Shown piece by piece: positions 31,550 to 40,070 of a stretch of 64,000 nucleotides of DNA. Position numbers and translations under genes: made by a program. How positions within the stretch are numbered: position 1 is the first letter of the stretch; each line of letters opens with the position of its first letter. The notes beneath the pieces were generated by a model. The model ran no database searches. It was not told the DNA's origin and saw nothing but the letters and a program-made list of their open reading frames with translations. The DNA comes from Paracoccus onubensis. Its GTDB lineage: Bacteria; Pseudomonadota; Alphaproteobacteria; Rhodobacterales; Rhodobacteraceae. The DNA lies in the NCBI RefSeq assembly GCF_003591515.1, contig NZ_QZCG01000010.1, positions 156,574 through 220,573 on the forward strand. The letters run 5' to 3'.

Positions 31550-31989
31550 CCATGTGCGAACCCGGATAACCGCAATCGCCCGTCCCGCTGCTCGACCCAC
31601 ACCGATCGCGTCGATATGGCGCCCTGTTGGTTCAGCCATTTCCGCCGAACCTGCCGAACGATGCGAGGGCGAACATCCAGACCGTGCGCTTGCAGCGAAC
31701 GGCTCCTTTGTGGGCCTCAAATTGAAGCGCTTGCTCCTGTGTCAATTCATCTTTGAAGAAAGCTTCCCAGACCTTAACGGGGGGCGCAAAGACTGGTCAT
31801 GGCTGCGATAGAGGATGTCGCCGCCCTGCAAGGCAGCCGGCACTGCTGGTCTGCAGTGACGTTTCTGTTTTGCGACGCATGCGACAATCACGATATCAGC
31901 ACGGACAGTCTGCCATGGGTCGGGTAGCCGCCCTTGCGGCTTATCGGGCCTTCCCCTACATCTGTTAGCAACGACAGAAGGAACTTCAG
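31550..31989. other. 440 bases without a recognisable gene
   Basis: Between the Hint gene and bolA. Short frames on both strands are interrupted and show no family similarity I know. A minus-strand stretch near 31640-31800 (KVWEAFFKDELTQEQALQFE in part) reads protein-like but is bounded by stops. Likely decayed DNA of the accessory patch plus the bolA promoter. Confidence 0.5.
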
Positions 31990-32232
31990 ATGGCGATGGA
32001 AGCTCACGAAATCGAAAAGCTCATCAGAGTCGCATTCCCGGACGCGCAGATCACGGTTACCGATCTTGCAGGAGACGGAAATCATTATGCGGCCGAGGTG
32101 GTCGATGAAAGTTTCCGCGGCAAGAACCGGGTTCAACAACAGCGTGCGGTTTATGCCGCCTTGCAAGGAAAAATGGATGGTCCGGCGGGCGAATTGCATG
32201 CGCTTGCCCTGACGACCAAGGCACCGGAATAG
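31990..32232 (+). CDS. BolA/IbaG-family protein
   Basis: 80 residues, the usual BolA size. Central [20 protein letters not shown] and the [10 protein letters not shown] helix with the conserved His region mark the family. BolA proteins pair with CGFS monothiol glutaredoxins to carry [2Fe-2S] clusters; here the partner grxD follows 71 bases downstream. AAGGA is seven bases before the ATG. Confidence 0.93.
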   Translation: MAMEAHEIEKLIRVAFPDAQITVTDLAGDGNHYAAEVVDESFRGKNRVQQQRAVYAALQGKMDGPAGELHALALTTKAPE

Positions 32233-32303
32233 TGCATGCCCCTGCCCCGGCATTCAGGCGGCAGACGGGAAATTCTGAGAATTATGATCAAAAGGACAGC
32301 GCA

Positions 32304-32666
32304 ATGAGCGATGTGAAAACACAAATCCAGGAGACGATCGACGCGAATGAGGTCGTGCTCTTCATGAAAGGTACCAAGGAAATGCCGCAATGCGGATTTT
32401 CCAGCCGGATCGCCGGTGTGCTGAACTATATGGGTGTCAGCTATCGGGATGTAAACGTGCTTGCGGATGACGGAATTCGCCAGGGAATCAAGGAATTTTC
32501 GGATTGGCCCACAATTCCGCAACTTTATGTCAAGGGTGAATTCGTCGGTGGTTGCGATATCGTCACCGAGATGACCCTGTCGGGCGAGTTGGACCAGCTT
32601 TTCGATCAGAAAAATGTTGGCTACGACAAGGAAGCCGCCGACAAAATTCGCGAGGCGAATGCCTGA
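32304..32666 (+). CDS. grxD: Monothiol glutaredoxin Grx4
   Basis: 120 residues with the single-cysteine CGFS active site at 30-33 ([14 protein letters not shown]), [17 protein letters not shown] glutathione-binding segment and an [10 protein letters not shown]-terminus. Binds and transfers [2Fe-2S] clusters with BolA in the cytoplasm. The start at 32304 has AAGGA seven bases upstream; an in-frame start at 32232 would overlap bolA and add residues unlike the family. Confidence 0.95.
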   Translation: MSDVKTQIQETIDANEVVLFMKGTKEMPQCGFSSRIAGVLNYMGVSYRDVNVLADDGIRQGIKEFSDWPTIPQLYVKGEFVGGCDIVTEMTLSGELDQLFDQKNVGYDKEAADKIREANA

Positions 32667-32817
32667 TCCGGCATGTCGCAACCGACAGTATCGATGTTGA
32701 CGGCCGCATTGCGGATGTGGTTTTTCACTATTGCAAAATTGGCCAAAAAGCAGTCTCTGAAGTAAAACTTTCCTCGGCAGACTGCCGATGGTCATATGGT
32801 TATAAGGGAGGAACATC

Positions 32818-33774
32818 ATGATAATTCATAAAAACATCCTTGCCTGCACGGCGGCGCTGGCACTTGGTGCCGCGCCATTGACGGCAGCGGCGCAAGATTT
32901 CATCAATATTCTGACCGGCGGGACATCCGGCGTCTATTATCCGGTCGGCGGCGCGATGTCGAAGATTTATACGGACGGAATTCCCGACGCCAAGACCCAG
33001 GTGCAAGCGACCAAGGCAAGCGTGGAGAATCTGAATCTGCTTCAGCAAGGCAAGGGTGAGATCGGGTTTGCGCTTGGCGATTCCGTGAAATTCGCGGTAG
33101 AAGGAGATGCCGAAGCTGGCTTTCCTCAACCCCTTGATAAATTGCGTGGAATCTCGGCGATTTACCCGAATTATATCCAGATCGTCGCAACCAAGGATTC
33201 CGGCATCGAGACGCTGGAAGATCTGAAAGGCAAGGCATTGTCGGTCGGTGCCCCTAAATCCGGAACCGAGCTTAACGCGCGGGCAATTCTGGAAGCCGCC
33301 GGCATGAGCTATGACGATCTGGGCAAGGTCGAGTATCTTCCCTTTGCGGAATCGGTCGAGCTCATGAAGAACCGTCAGCTTGACGCGACGCTGCAATCCG
33401 CTGGCCTTGGGGTTGCCTCGCTCAAGGATCTTTCGACTGCGGTCGATATCAAAGTGGTTGCCGTACCGGCTGAAATCGCCGAGAAACTTGGCGCGCCCTA
33501 TATTGCCGAAACCATCCCCGCCGAAACCTATGACGGCCAGACAGAGGATGTCGCGACGGTTGCCGTGATCAATTATCTGGTGACCTCCAGCGATGTCAGC
33601 GATGATCTGGCCTATCAGATGACCAAATTGCTTTACGATAATCTGGACACTTTGAAAGCGTCACATGCGGCAACCGCCGGCATGGACGTTCAGAACGCGT
33701 TGCAGGGCATGCCTGCTCCCCTCCATCCCGGCGCGCAGCGCTATTACGATGAGGTCGGCGTAAAGGCCGAATAG
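32818..33774 (+). CDS. TAXI-family TRAP transporter solute-binding protein
   Basis: 318 residues. Signal peptide (ILACTAALALGAAPLTAAAQ, cleavage near AAAQD), then the TAXI fold with ILTGGTSGVYYPVGGAMSKIY at the start and VGAPKSGTELNARAILEAAG in the middle. Periplasmic receptor for the fused TRAP permease downstream; glutamate-like or other small carboxylates are known ligands of the family, the actual ligand here is unknown. A hairpin terminator lies between it and the permease, suggesting the binder is made in excess. Confidence 0.93.
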   Translation: MIIHKNILACTAALALGAAPLTAAAQDFINILTGGTSGVYYPVGGAMSKIYTDGIPDAKTQVQATKASVENLNLLQQGKGEIGFALGDSVKFAVEGDAEAGFPQPLDKLRGISAIYPNYIQIVATKDSGIETLEDLKGKALSVGAPKSGTELNARAILEAAGMSYDDLGKVEYLPFAESVELMKNRQLDATLQSAGLGVASLKDLSTAVDIKVVAVPAEIAEKLGAPYIAETIPAETYDGQTEDVATVAVINYLVTSSDVSDDLAYQMTKLLYDNLDTLKASHAATAGMDVQNALQGMPAPLHPGAQRYYDEVGVKAE

Positions 33775-33787
33775 GCACGGGAAGGTC

Positions 33788-33815
33788 AGAGCCGGGTTTA
33801 CTCGGCTCTTTTCTT
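33788..33815 (+). terminator. Intra-operon terminator/attenuator
   Basis: AGAGCCG / CGGCTCT, 7-bp stem with 8-base loop, then TTTTCTT. It sits between the binding-protein gene and its permease. Confidence 0.75.
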
Positions 33816-33847
33816 CATTCGATTCCGATTTCTTCAGGACAGTGGCC

Positions 33848-35935
33848 ATGACCGAAACGATCATCACCGCCCCTGCTGGTCAGGCCGGCGATTCTGGCAT
33901 TCACGATCCGCTTGAACTGGGCTTTCCTGCAGGGCTGCAGGGCCGGCTCCTGTATTGGATCGCGGTTGCGTTCTCACTTTATCAGATCGCCATCGCCGCA
34001 CATATCGTCAATCTGTCCAGTCAGGTGCAGCGCGCCTTGCATCTGGGCTTCCTGTTGCTTCTGTGCTTTCCACTGCTTGCCCTGCTGAATAACCGGGGCA
34101 AGGCGGGAATTACGCTGTCATGGATCGCAGCCGCGCTTGGTGTTGTTGCTGCAGGCTATCAATGGATCGAATATGTGCCGCTGATGATGCGATCCGGAGC
34201 GATCAACCAGGTCGATATCGTGATCGGTATCATTATCCTGATCACGGTATTCGCCGCGGCCTGGGTCGTGATGGGGCCGGCCCTGCCGATCGTGTCCGGG
34301 GTATTCCTGATTTATGCGTTGTTCGGACAATATTTCCCGGGCCCCCTCGCGACCCGAGGCTATGATCTTGCTCAGGTCATGGAGCAGATGAGCTTCGGGA
34401 CCGAAGGGATATATGGCACCCCGCTTTATGTCTCGGCGACCTATATTTTCCTGTTCATCCTGTTTGGCTCATTTCTGGAAAAAGCCGGTATGATCAAGCT
34501 GTTCACCGATGTTTCGCTTGGTCTGGTCGGGCATCGGCAAGGTGGGGCGGCGAAAGTGTCCGTTGTCAGTTCGGGCCTCATGGGCACGATATCGGGTTCT
34601 GGCGTGGCCAATGTCGTTACCACCGGACAGTTCACCATTCCGCTGATGAAAAGCTTCGGCTATCGCGCGGCTTTCGCGGGCGGAGTCGAATCGACCGCGT
34701 CGATGGGTGGGCAGATCATGCCTCCGGTCATGGGTGCCGTCGCCTTCATCATGGCCGAAACCCTGGGCATCGCCTATGTCGAGGTCGTGCGGGCCGCGAT
34801 TATTCCCGCGATACTCTATTTCGCCTCGGCCTTCTGGATGGTGCATCTTGAAGCCGGACGCACGAATTTGCGCGGCATGCTTGAATCCGAGCTTCCCTCG
34901 GCTCTCAACGCATTGCGCGAAGGCTGGTATCTGATCCTGCCCCTGGCGGTTCTGGTTTATCTGCTGTTCTCGGGTTATACGCCACTATTTGCCGGCACTG
35001 TGGGCCTTGCCCTGACCATGATGCTGATCCTGGGAGCATCGGCTGCGCTTGGGCTGCCCTCGCAAGTGATGAAAATCATATTCTGGATCGGGCTGGGCCT
35101 GATCGCCTCGAGCTTCATGAAATTCGGCAATAACGCCTTGTGGTTCGGAATCACGGTGCTGCTGATCTGGAATGTGATCAGTCAGGGCGGGCGCGGAACC
35201 ATCCGGCAGGTTATCGACAGCCTCGCCGACGGCGCCAAGACAGCCCTGCCCGTTGGTATCGCATGCGCTTTGGTTGGCGTGATCATCGGCACCATGACCC
35301 TGACCGGCGCGGCGAATACGTTTGGCCTTTATATTGTCTCGGTCGGCAAGGGCAGCCTGTTTCTGTCACTGGTTCTGACGATGGTCACCTGCCTGATACT
35401 GGGCATGGGTATTCCCACCATTCCCAATTATATCATCACCTCGACAATCGCGGCCCCTGCCCTGTTGGAACTGGGGGTTCCACTGATTGTCAGCCATATG
35501 TTCGTATTCTATTTCGGCATCATGGCCGACCTGACCCCGCCGGTGGCTTTGGCCTGCTTTGCCGCAGCACCGATCGCCAGGGAAAAGGGTCTCAAAATCA
35601 GTTTCGAAGCCTTGAAGATCGCGGCCGCGGGTTTCGTCATACCTTTTATGGCTGTCTATACTCCGGCCCTTATGCTGCAAAATGGCGGTCCGCTTACCGA
35701 TGCCATCGGCTTTTTGCCGGCAGTCGCCTATATCGTCGCCAAATGCGTGCTTGTCATCGGACTTTGGGGGCTTGCAGTCATCGGCTGGCTTGATCGGCAC
35801 CTTACCATATGGGAGCGCCTATTGGCTACCTCCGCGGCATTCCTTCTGATTGCGGCATATCCGATAGCCGATGCCATGGGCTTCGTGCTGACCGCGCTAT
35901 TCGTGTTCATCTGGAAACGAAAGCTGCTGGCTTGA
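33848..35935 (+). CDS. TRAP transporter fused permease (4TM/12TM type)
   Basis: 695 residues with many hydrophobic helices throughout. A small DctQ-like N-terminal part is fused to a DctM-like domain carrying SSGLMGTISGSGVANVVTTG and ESTASMGGQIMPPVMGAVAF, the signatures of the fused TAXI permease family. Uses an ion gradient, usually Na+, to import the ligand delivered by the upstream TAXI protein. The ATG at 33848 is favoured over the GTG six bases earlier by spacing from AGGA. Stop overlaps the DUF1850 gene. Confidence 0.93.
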   Translation: MTETIITAPAGQAGDSGIHDPLELGFPAGLQGRLLYWIAVAFSLYQIAIAAHIVNLSSQVQRALHLGFLLLLCFPLLALLNNRGKAGITLSWIAAALGVVAAGYQWIEYVPLMMRSGAINQVDIVIGIIILITVFAAAWVVMGPALPIVSGVFLIYALFGQYFPGPLATRGYDLAQVMEQMSFGTEGIYGTPLYVSATYIFLFILFGSFLEKAGMIKLFTDVSLGLVGHRQGGAAKVSVVSSGLMGTISGSGVANVVTTGQFTIPLMKSFGYRAAFAGGVESTASMGGQIMPPVMGAVAFIMAETLGIAYVEVVRAAIIPAILYFASAFWMVHLEAGRTNLRGMLESELPSALNALREGWYLILPLAVLVYLLFSGYTPLFAGTVGLALTMMLILGASAALGLPSQVMKIIFWIGLGLIASSFMKFGNNALWFGITVLLIWNVISQGGRGTIRQVIDSLADGAKTALPVGIACALVGVIIGTMTLTGAANTFGLYIVSVGKGSLFLSLVLTMVTCLILGMGIPTIPNYIITSTIAAPALLELGVPLIVSHMFVFYFGIMADLTPPVALACFAAAPIAREKGLKISFEALKIAAAGFVIPFMAVYTPALMLQNGGPLTDAIGFLPAVAYIVAKCVLVIGLWGLAVIGWLDRHLTIWERLLATSAAFLLIAAYPIADAMGFVLTALFVFIWKRKLLA

Positions 35936-36291
35936 CGGGCTGCCTTCTGGCCGGGGCGACGATGATTGCATTGAGCAGTGCGGATTTTCGGCTGGAATGG
36001 ACTCATTCGGTTGAACGGCAGGCATGGCGTGAATATTGGCGGATAGAGGAAACCGGCCTGCTTCTGACCCAAGCCGCGGTCAAAGGATCCGGTGCTGGTA
36101 TGGAGCCGGGCGAAAACGCGGTCAAGCAGGGTGACTGGTGGGTCTGGCGGCCGGATTTGCCGGTTCAAACCGAACTGATCCTTGCCGCCAGCGGAAAAAC
36201 CGGCGATGGGTGGCATATTTGCGACAGTGAAACCTGCCATGAGATCGGCATGGATGCGGGCGCACCGATCGTAGTTCGCCCCTGTCCGTAA
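35932..36291 (+). CDS. DUF1850 protein linked to TAXI TRAP transporter
   Basis: 119 residues. Contains the DUF1850 core FRLEWTHSVERQAWREYW. DUF1850 genes habitually follow fused TRAP permeases, as here. I choose a TTG start at 35932 that overlaps the permease stop (TTGA) because it keeps a short hydrophobic leader (GCLLAGATMIAL); an ATG at 35962 would remove most of it. Likely an envelope protein assisting the transporter; role unknown. Confidence 0.78.
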   Translation: MTGCLLAGATMIALSSADFRLEWTHSVERQAWREYWRIEETGLLLTQAAVKGSGAGMEPGENAVKQGDWWVWRPDLPVQTELILAASGKTGDGWHICDSETCHEIGMDAGAPIVVRPCP

Positions 36292-36378
36292 TCGCTGTTT
36301 CATCAGATCGCGCCTGAAAGACTTCGGACCTGTATGGAATGTGATGAATCCGAGACCACTCAACCAATTGGTTAATGG

Positions 36379-36455
36379 TGGTACCGCCTCCCCGGCTTGA
36401 ACGGGGGACCTCTGGATCCACAATCCAGCGCTCTAACCAACTGAGCTAAGGCGGC
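36379..36455 (-). tRNA. tRNA-His (GTG anticodon), alphaproteobacterial aberrant type
   Basis: 77 bases. Acceptor GCCGCCT pairs with AGGCGGT, D arm GCTC...GAGC, anticodon stem CTGGA/TCCAG with loop TTGTGGA (GTG), T arm CCCCG TTCAAGC CGGGG, and a genome-encoded CCA. Discriminator is A73 and position 1-72 is a G-U wobble. The base before G1 would face A73, so the usual G-1:C73 pair is not encoded. Confidence 0.96.
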
Positions 36456-36558
36456 CCGAAGCCGTTCTCTACCCCTGCTCTGCGAAGGATTCAAGCCCGT
36501 CTTGCCCGGAATCTCGTATCGGGATAGAGAAAAACTTCCGAAGAAAAGGGGCAGCAAG

Positions 36559-36777
36559 GTGAGCATCAACAGCCAAAGTGAAATAGCGGCAAATCTTCAG
36601 GTCGGGCCGACCGATCAAGGAATGGTGCGTATTTATATCGAGGCCGAAGGCGTGGATCTGCCGCTGGATTTCGATGCCGACGAAGCGACGGAAATTGCGG
36701 AAGAACTGCTCGCGGCCGCCGAAACGGTCCGCAGGACAGGATCGCAGAAGGGCGCGCCTAAAAAACCGCGCCGCTGA
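36559..36777 (+). CDS. DUF6324-family small protein
   Basis: 72 residues. MSINSQSEIAANLQVGPTDQ at the start and LPLDFDADEATEIAEELL match the small conserved Rhodobacterales family I recall as DUF6324. A GTG start at 36559 begins exactly at the family N-terminus. No known domain or activity. Its last 20 bases overlap the convergent mmcB gene. Confidence 0.78.
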   Translation: MSINSQSEIAANLQVGPTDQGMVRIYIEAEGVDLPLDFDADEATEIAEELLAAAETVRRTGSQKGAPKKPRR

Positions 36778-37225
36778 ATGCCTGCGGGTCGAGACCGGCC
36801 TGCAGACGAATGGCGGCGGCCCGCGCGAAGCTACGTGTGATCCTGCTTCGCCTGGCCCCTGCCAGTCGCGTTTCGGGGGGCATGCGCAGAATTTCCGCGC
36901 CATGCGCATCCGCCAGAATTAGGCCATGCTCCACGGGCAGTAATTCCTGTGGAAACGCGCTGTCGACGGCCCAGAAATAGCGATCGCACCACTCCAGATA
37001 GCCGTGCCATTTACGGTCACAGGAAAAATCGGTGCGAGAACTCTTGCACTCGACAATCCATATATCCCCACCCGGAGCAAGGCTGATCACATCGACACGC
37101 AGACCGCGTATCGGCGTGAACTCCGTCAGGATCGCATGATCCATCATGCGTAACAGCCGCCCGACGCCCCGCGCGAGTTTCTGACCTGCCGTGCCGGGAA
37201 TATGTGGCATATTCGAAATCATCAC
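36758..37225 (-). CDS. mmcB: DNA repair putative endonuclease MmcB
   Basis: 155 residues. PD-(D/E)xK-type nuclease fold: D45 in LRVDVI, E59 and K61 in WIVECKSS. MmcB is an SOS-induced factor for mitomycin C resistance in Caulobacter. GTG is used at 37225, with an ATG right after it. A near-perfect SOS box lies 10 bases upstream of the start, which fits LexA control. The 3' end overlaps the DUF6324 gene by 20 bases (convergent). Confidence 0.88.
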   Translation of the reverse strand: MMISNMPHIPGTAGQKLARGVGRLLRMMDHAILTEFTPIRGLRVDVISLAPGGDIWIVECKSSRTDFSCDRKWHGYLEWCDRYFWAVDSAFPQELLPVEHGLILADAHGAEILRMPPETRLAGARRSRITRSFARAAAIRLQAGLDPQAFSGAVF

Positions 37226-37234
37226 CCCAGACTA

Positions 37235-37249
37235 GAACAAAATGGAAAC
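37235..37249 (-). promoter_or_regulatory. SOS (LexA) box upstream of mmcB
   Basis: On the minus strand GTTT-CCATTTT-GTTC, one mismatch from the alphaproteobacterial GTTC-N7-GTTC LexA site. It is about 10 bases from the start codon. Confidence 0.65.
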
Positions 37250-37510
37250 GTCTTGCAAGCCGCCCTGCCCAAAAAGCCGGGCTGAAGTGACTTGAAAGCG
37301 GCGCGGTTTCAACCTATCTGCGGATCTGGCGGGTTTCTGCTCTTCCCGCGAGCGGCCATTTTTCCACTGGCCTATAATTTTTCCGAGGGAGCTGGCTCTG
37401 TCGAGGCTCTGGTCTTGTTATCTGGCGCCCACCTGATTGTTCAGGCTTTCGGGAAATCTCGCGCTGCCGCGGTTGCTGCGGTTCCCGCCACTTACCGAAT
37501 TCCCGAAACG

Positions 37511-37543
37511 AAAAAAGAAGGACGGGTCCTGGACCCGCCCTTC
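37511..37543 (-). terminator. Rho-independent terminator of the DUF481 gene
   Basis: On the minus strand GAAGGGCGGGTC / GACCCGTCCTTC (12 bp, one G-U) with a three-base loop, followed by six T. Confidence 0.9.
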
Positions 37544-37574
37544 TCAGAGAGACTACTGATCAGAGGGAACGAGA

Positions 37575-38483
37575 TCAGAAGCCGTAAACGACCGCGACAC
37601 CCAAGGTATTGTCGGTGCGGATGGCCCGCTCGGACTGGTACTCCGTGGTGTAGCTAATACGGGTCGCTAGCTGATCCGACATCTTGAAGTTGACGCCGAA
37701 TTCGTTGGCCAGGACTTCACCACCTTCATCCGAGCTAAGAAGGTCGGTATCGTTGGTGATGAAGATCATGTCGTTGAAGCGGTGATAGACACGCGAAGAC
37801 GCGATGTAACCGAGTTCGGTTTCCGAGCCTTCGTTGTTCAGGTGCTGCGCACCCGTCAGAGTGTAGCGAACACCCAGACCCGCTTGCACGCGCCACGTGG
37901 TCGTATCAGTGTTGATCACACGGTAACCCGGACCGAAGCCAAGGAAGCCGTCACGGCGCAGGTCGTCATCTTCCTCAGTATCGCGCAGGTTCTCGTCAGC
38001 GTTGTCGAGACCGTCTACGAGACCGTCAATTTTGAAGCGACCCAATGCGAAGGCGTAGAAGCGGTCATTGAAGTAGTACTGTGCGTCATAGATGACGGCG
38101 ACTTCTTCCTTGTCCTTGTTGCCCGCGTCATCTTCGCCGAATTCGATCGACAGACCGATGCTTTGAGCGAAAGGCGCCCGGTTGTGCTGAATACGACCGG
38201 CCAGCGCGAAGTCCTGGTTTTCGACATTACCGGTACGGCCCGTATAGGCCAGCGACATGTTCCCGAACAGGCCCTGACGGCGATCCGACGGACCAAAGCG
38301 GTCTGCATCAGCCGAACGATCGAAGTCATCTTCGACAGCATCTTCGATATCGGTGATGTTGTCGTCGACCCCTGAAACGCCAGTCACATTCGCACCGGTC
38401 GCGATTTCGGTCTGTGCGAATGCCGGAATCGACAGCGCCGTCAGGATCGCGGTCGCACCGCTAAGAAGGACAATCTTTTTCAT
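37575..38483 (-). CDS. DUF481-type outer-membrane beta-barrel protein
   Basis: 302 residues. A signal peptide (KKIVLLSGATAILTALSIPAFAQ) and about 60 acidic residues precede a beta-barrel of the DUF481/YdiY kind: alternating strands such as GNMSLAYTGRTGN, FYAFALGRFKID and a terminal Phe (VAVVYGF), the usual outer-membrane insertion signal. Many Asp/Glu give a low pI. ATG at 38483 has GAGGA upstream. A long AT-rich leader region suggests a strong or regulated promoter. Function unknown. Confidence 0.83.
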   Translation of the reverse strand: MKKIVLLSGATAILTALSIPAFAQTEIATGANVTGVSGVDDNITDIEDAVEDDFDRSADADRFGPSDRRQGLFGNMSLAYTGRTGNVENQDFALAGRIQHNRAPFAQSIGLSIEFGEDDAGNKDKEEVAVIYDAQYYFNDRFYAFALGRFKIDGLVDGLDNADENLRDTEEDDDLRRDGFLGFGPGYRVINTDTTTWRVQAGLGVRYTLTGAQHLNNEGSETELGYIASSRVYHRFNDMIFITNDTDLLSSDEGGEVLANEFGVNFKMSDQLATRISYTTEYQSERAIRTDNTLGVAVVYGF

Positions 38484-39022
38484 CGCGAAATCCTCATGTG
38501 GTTTCAAATTCCTGACCCCATACGGCGCCAGTGCATCTCTGCTGAAGATGGGATATACTGATGGTGCCGGTGTTCAAAGACCTTGGAAGAAACTCACAAA
38601 CTATCACAGTCGTGAACAAAATGTGACCGTCAGAGAGGGCAGCGAAATAATGCCGACATATATCTGTGATGCAACGTTTCACATGAATGTGAGTTTGAGT
38701 AATAAATTCTCGTATATACGACGTATATTAAAGTTAATTAAACAAAACCGTTTATTTTAATTTATTAAACTTTCTGCAACATTTCCGTGACTGCCTATTT
38801 TTTAATCACTCTAGCGGCAAAATTTAACGCAAAAAACTGTTGCGCAATCGACACTCGAAGGGTGTCTTAGGGCAAATAGGTAAAGCATATATGACTGCGG
38901 GGCTGACATGGTGAGCCACGATCTTCCCCGCGACACGACTCACCCGGGTGAACATACTCCGAAACATGCCGGATAATCAGGGATGCACCGGCAGTTCCTG
39001 TCGATGACGGGACGGAAAGTCC
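38484..39022. other. 540-base AT-rich intergenic region
   Basis: Upstream of the DUF481 gene and downstream of nusB. 38700-38850 is strikingly A/T-rich with several TTAA words. A GCGGGG / CCCCGC inverted repeat with an inner TGG/CCA pair is at 38897-38931. No coding frame of merit. Promoter DNA and perhaps a small RNA; neither can be proven here. Confidence 0.5.
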
Positions 39023-39517
39023 TTATTTTTTCCGGATCTCGCTGACCGGTCCTCCTGTGAAGGCGTCCGGGCGCAAATCTCGCGCAACATGATCAAGCAC
39101 CGCATTGACGAATTTGGCCTCCCGTCCGTCGGGAAAGAACGCTTCCGCAAGACGCACATATTCGCTGATCACCACTTTCGGAGGCGTTTTCGGAACCACG
39201 AGTTCCGCGCCGGCAGCGCGGAAAAGGGCTCGAAGAACCGGATCGATCCGATTGATCGGCCATTTCTCGACAAGTCCGCGGTCGGTTGCCTGATCGATCT
39301 TGAATTGCCATGTCACCGCATCATCGATGATCCGCGAAAACAACCCGTCATCGGCTTCGGGATGCTCGCCCTCATCGTCGCTCACGCCGATGCGGAAATC
39401 CCTGAATTCCCCCATCACGCGATCTGCCGGCTGTCCGGCGGATTCCATCTGAAACAGCGCCTGCACGGCATAAAGGCGGGCGGCACTGCTCAATGCGCGC
39501 TTGTCAGGCCTGGTCAT
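39023..39517 (-). CDS. nusB: Transcription antitermination factor NusB
   Basis: 164 residues, all-helical NusB fold: SSAARLYAVQALFQME at the N-terminus, DPVLRALFRAAGAELV, VVISEYVRLAEAFFPD and KFVNAVLDHVAR. Binds boxA RNA with S10/NusE to allow rRNA transcription. Overlaps ribH by four bases at its start; last gene of the rib cluster, an order conserved in alphaproteobacteria. Confidence 0.95.
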   Translation of the reverse strand: MTRPDKRALSSAARLYAVQALFQMESAGQPADRVMGEFRDFRIGVSDDEGEHPEADDGLFSRIIDDAVTWQFKIDQATDRGLVEKWPINRIDPVLRALFRAAGAELVVPKTPPKVVISEYVRLAEAFFPDGREAKFVNAVLDHVARDLRPDAFTGGPVSEIRKK

Positions 39518-40065
39518 TTCCGTGTCGATCCTTCCAACTCTCCTGCCAGACGTATCACGTCCGTATCGCCGCCCGGCCGCCCCTTGTCACCCTGCTTGCG
39601 CCATTTGCGGGACAAGGCGACCAGATGCAGTGCGGCTGCTGCCGCTCCGCCGCCCTTGTTCTGTCCGGCCGGATCCGCCCGGACCTCGGCCTGCTCCATA
39701 TTCTCGACCGTCAGAATACCGTTACCGATCGCCAACCCCTGCAATCCCAACAAGGTCAGCCCACGGGAACTATCGTTGCAGACTGTCTCGTAATGGGTCG
39801 TCTCCCCCCGGATCACGCATCCAAGCGCGACATATCCGTCATAATTCGCCTGACGTCCGGCCATGCCGAAGGCCGTCGGGATCTCAAGCGCACCGGGGAC
39901 CTCGATCAGATCGACCACGGCCCCTGCCCGTTCGGCCGTCGCGCGTGCTCCGGCAATCAGACCGTCGGCAATCACCCTGTAATAAGGAGCAACGACGATA
40001 AGCAGCCTGGCGGGCGCGTCGAAAACCGGCAGGTCAAGCTGATAATGTTGGGTATTCGAAGCCAT
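39514..40065 (-). CDS. ribH: 6,7-dimethyl-8-ribityllumazine synthase
   Basis: 183 residues. Condenses the ribitylaminouracil with the four-carbon unit from RibB, the penultimate riboflavin step. Motifs: VPGALEIPTAFGM, GYVALGCVIRGETTHYETVCNDSSRGL, and GILTVENMEQA. It carries an extended C-terminus (about 30 residues, basic) beyond the usual length. ATG at 40065 follows the ribB stop by five bases; a GGAGG is ten bases upstream. Confidence 0.95.
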   Translation of the reverse strand: MASNTQHYQLDLPVFDAPARLLIVVAPYYRVIADGLIAGARATAERAGAVVDLIEVPGALEIPTAFGMAGRQANYDGYVALGCVIRGETTHYETVCNDSSRGLTLLGLQGLAIGNGILTVENMEQAEVRADPAGQNKGGGAAAAALHLVALSRKWRKQGDKGRPGGDTDVIRLAGELEGSTRK

Positions 40066-40070
40066 ATGCG

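Noticed and set aside
31967..31980. TGTTAGCAACGACA before bolA as a second CceR site
   Set aside because: Central bases and right half deviate from the palindrome; too weak to call.
38700..38780. TTAA repeats as CtrA sites
   Set aside because: Spacing between TTAA words is five or six, not the seven of the CtrA full site.
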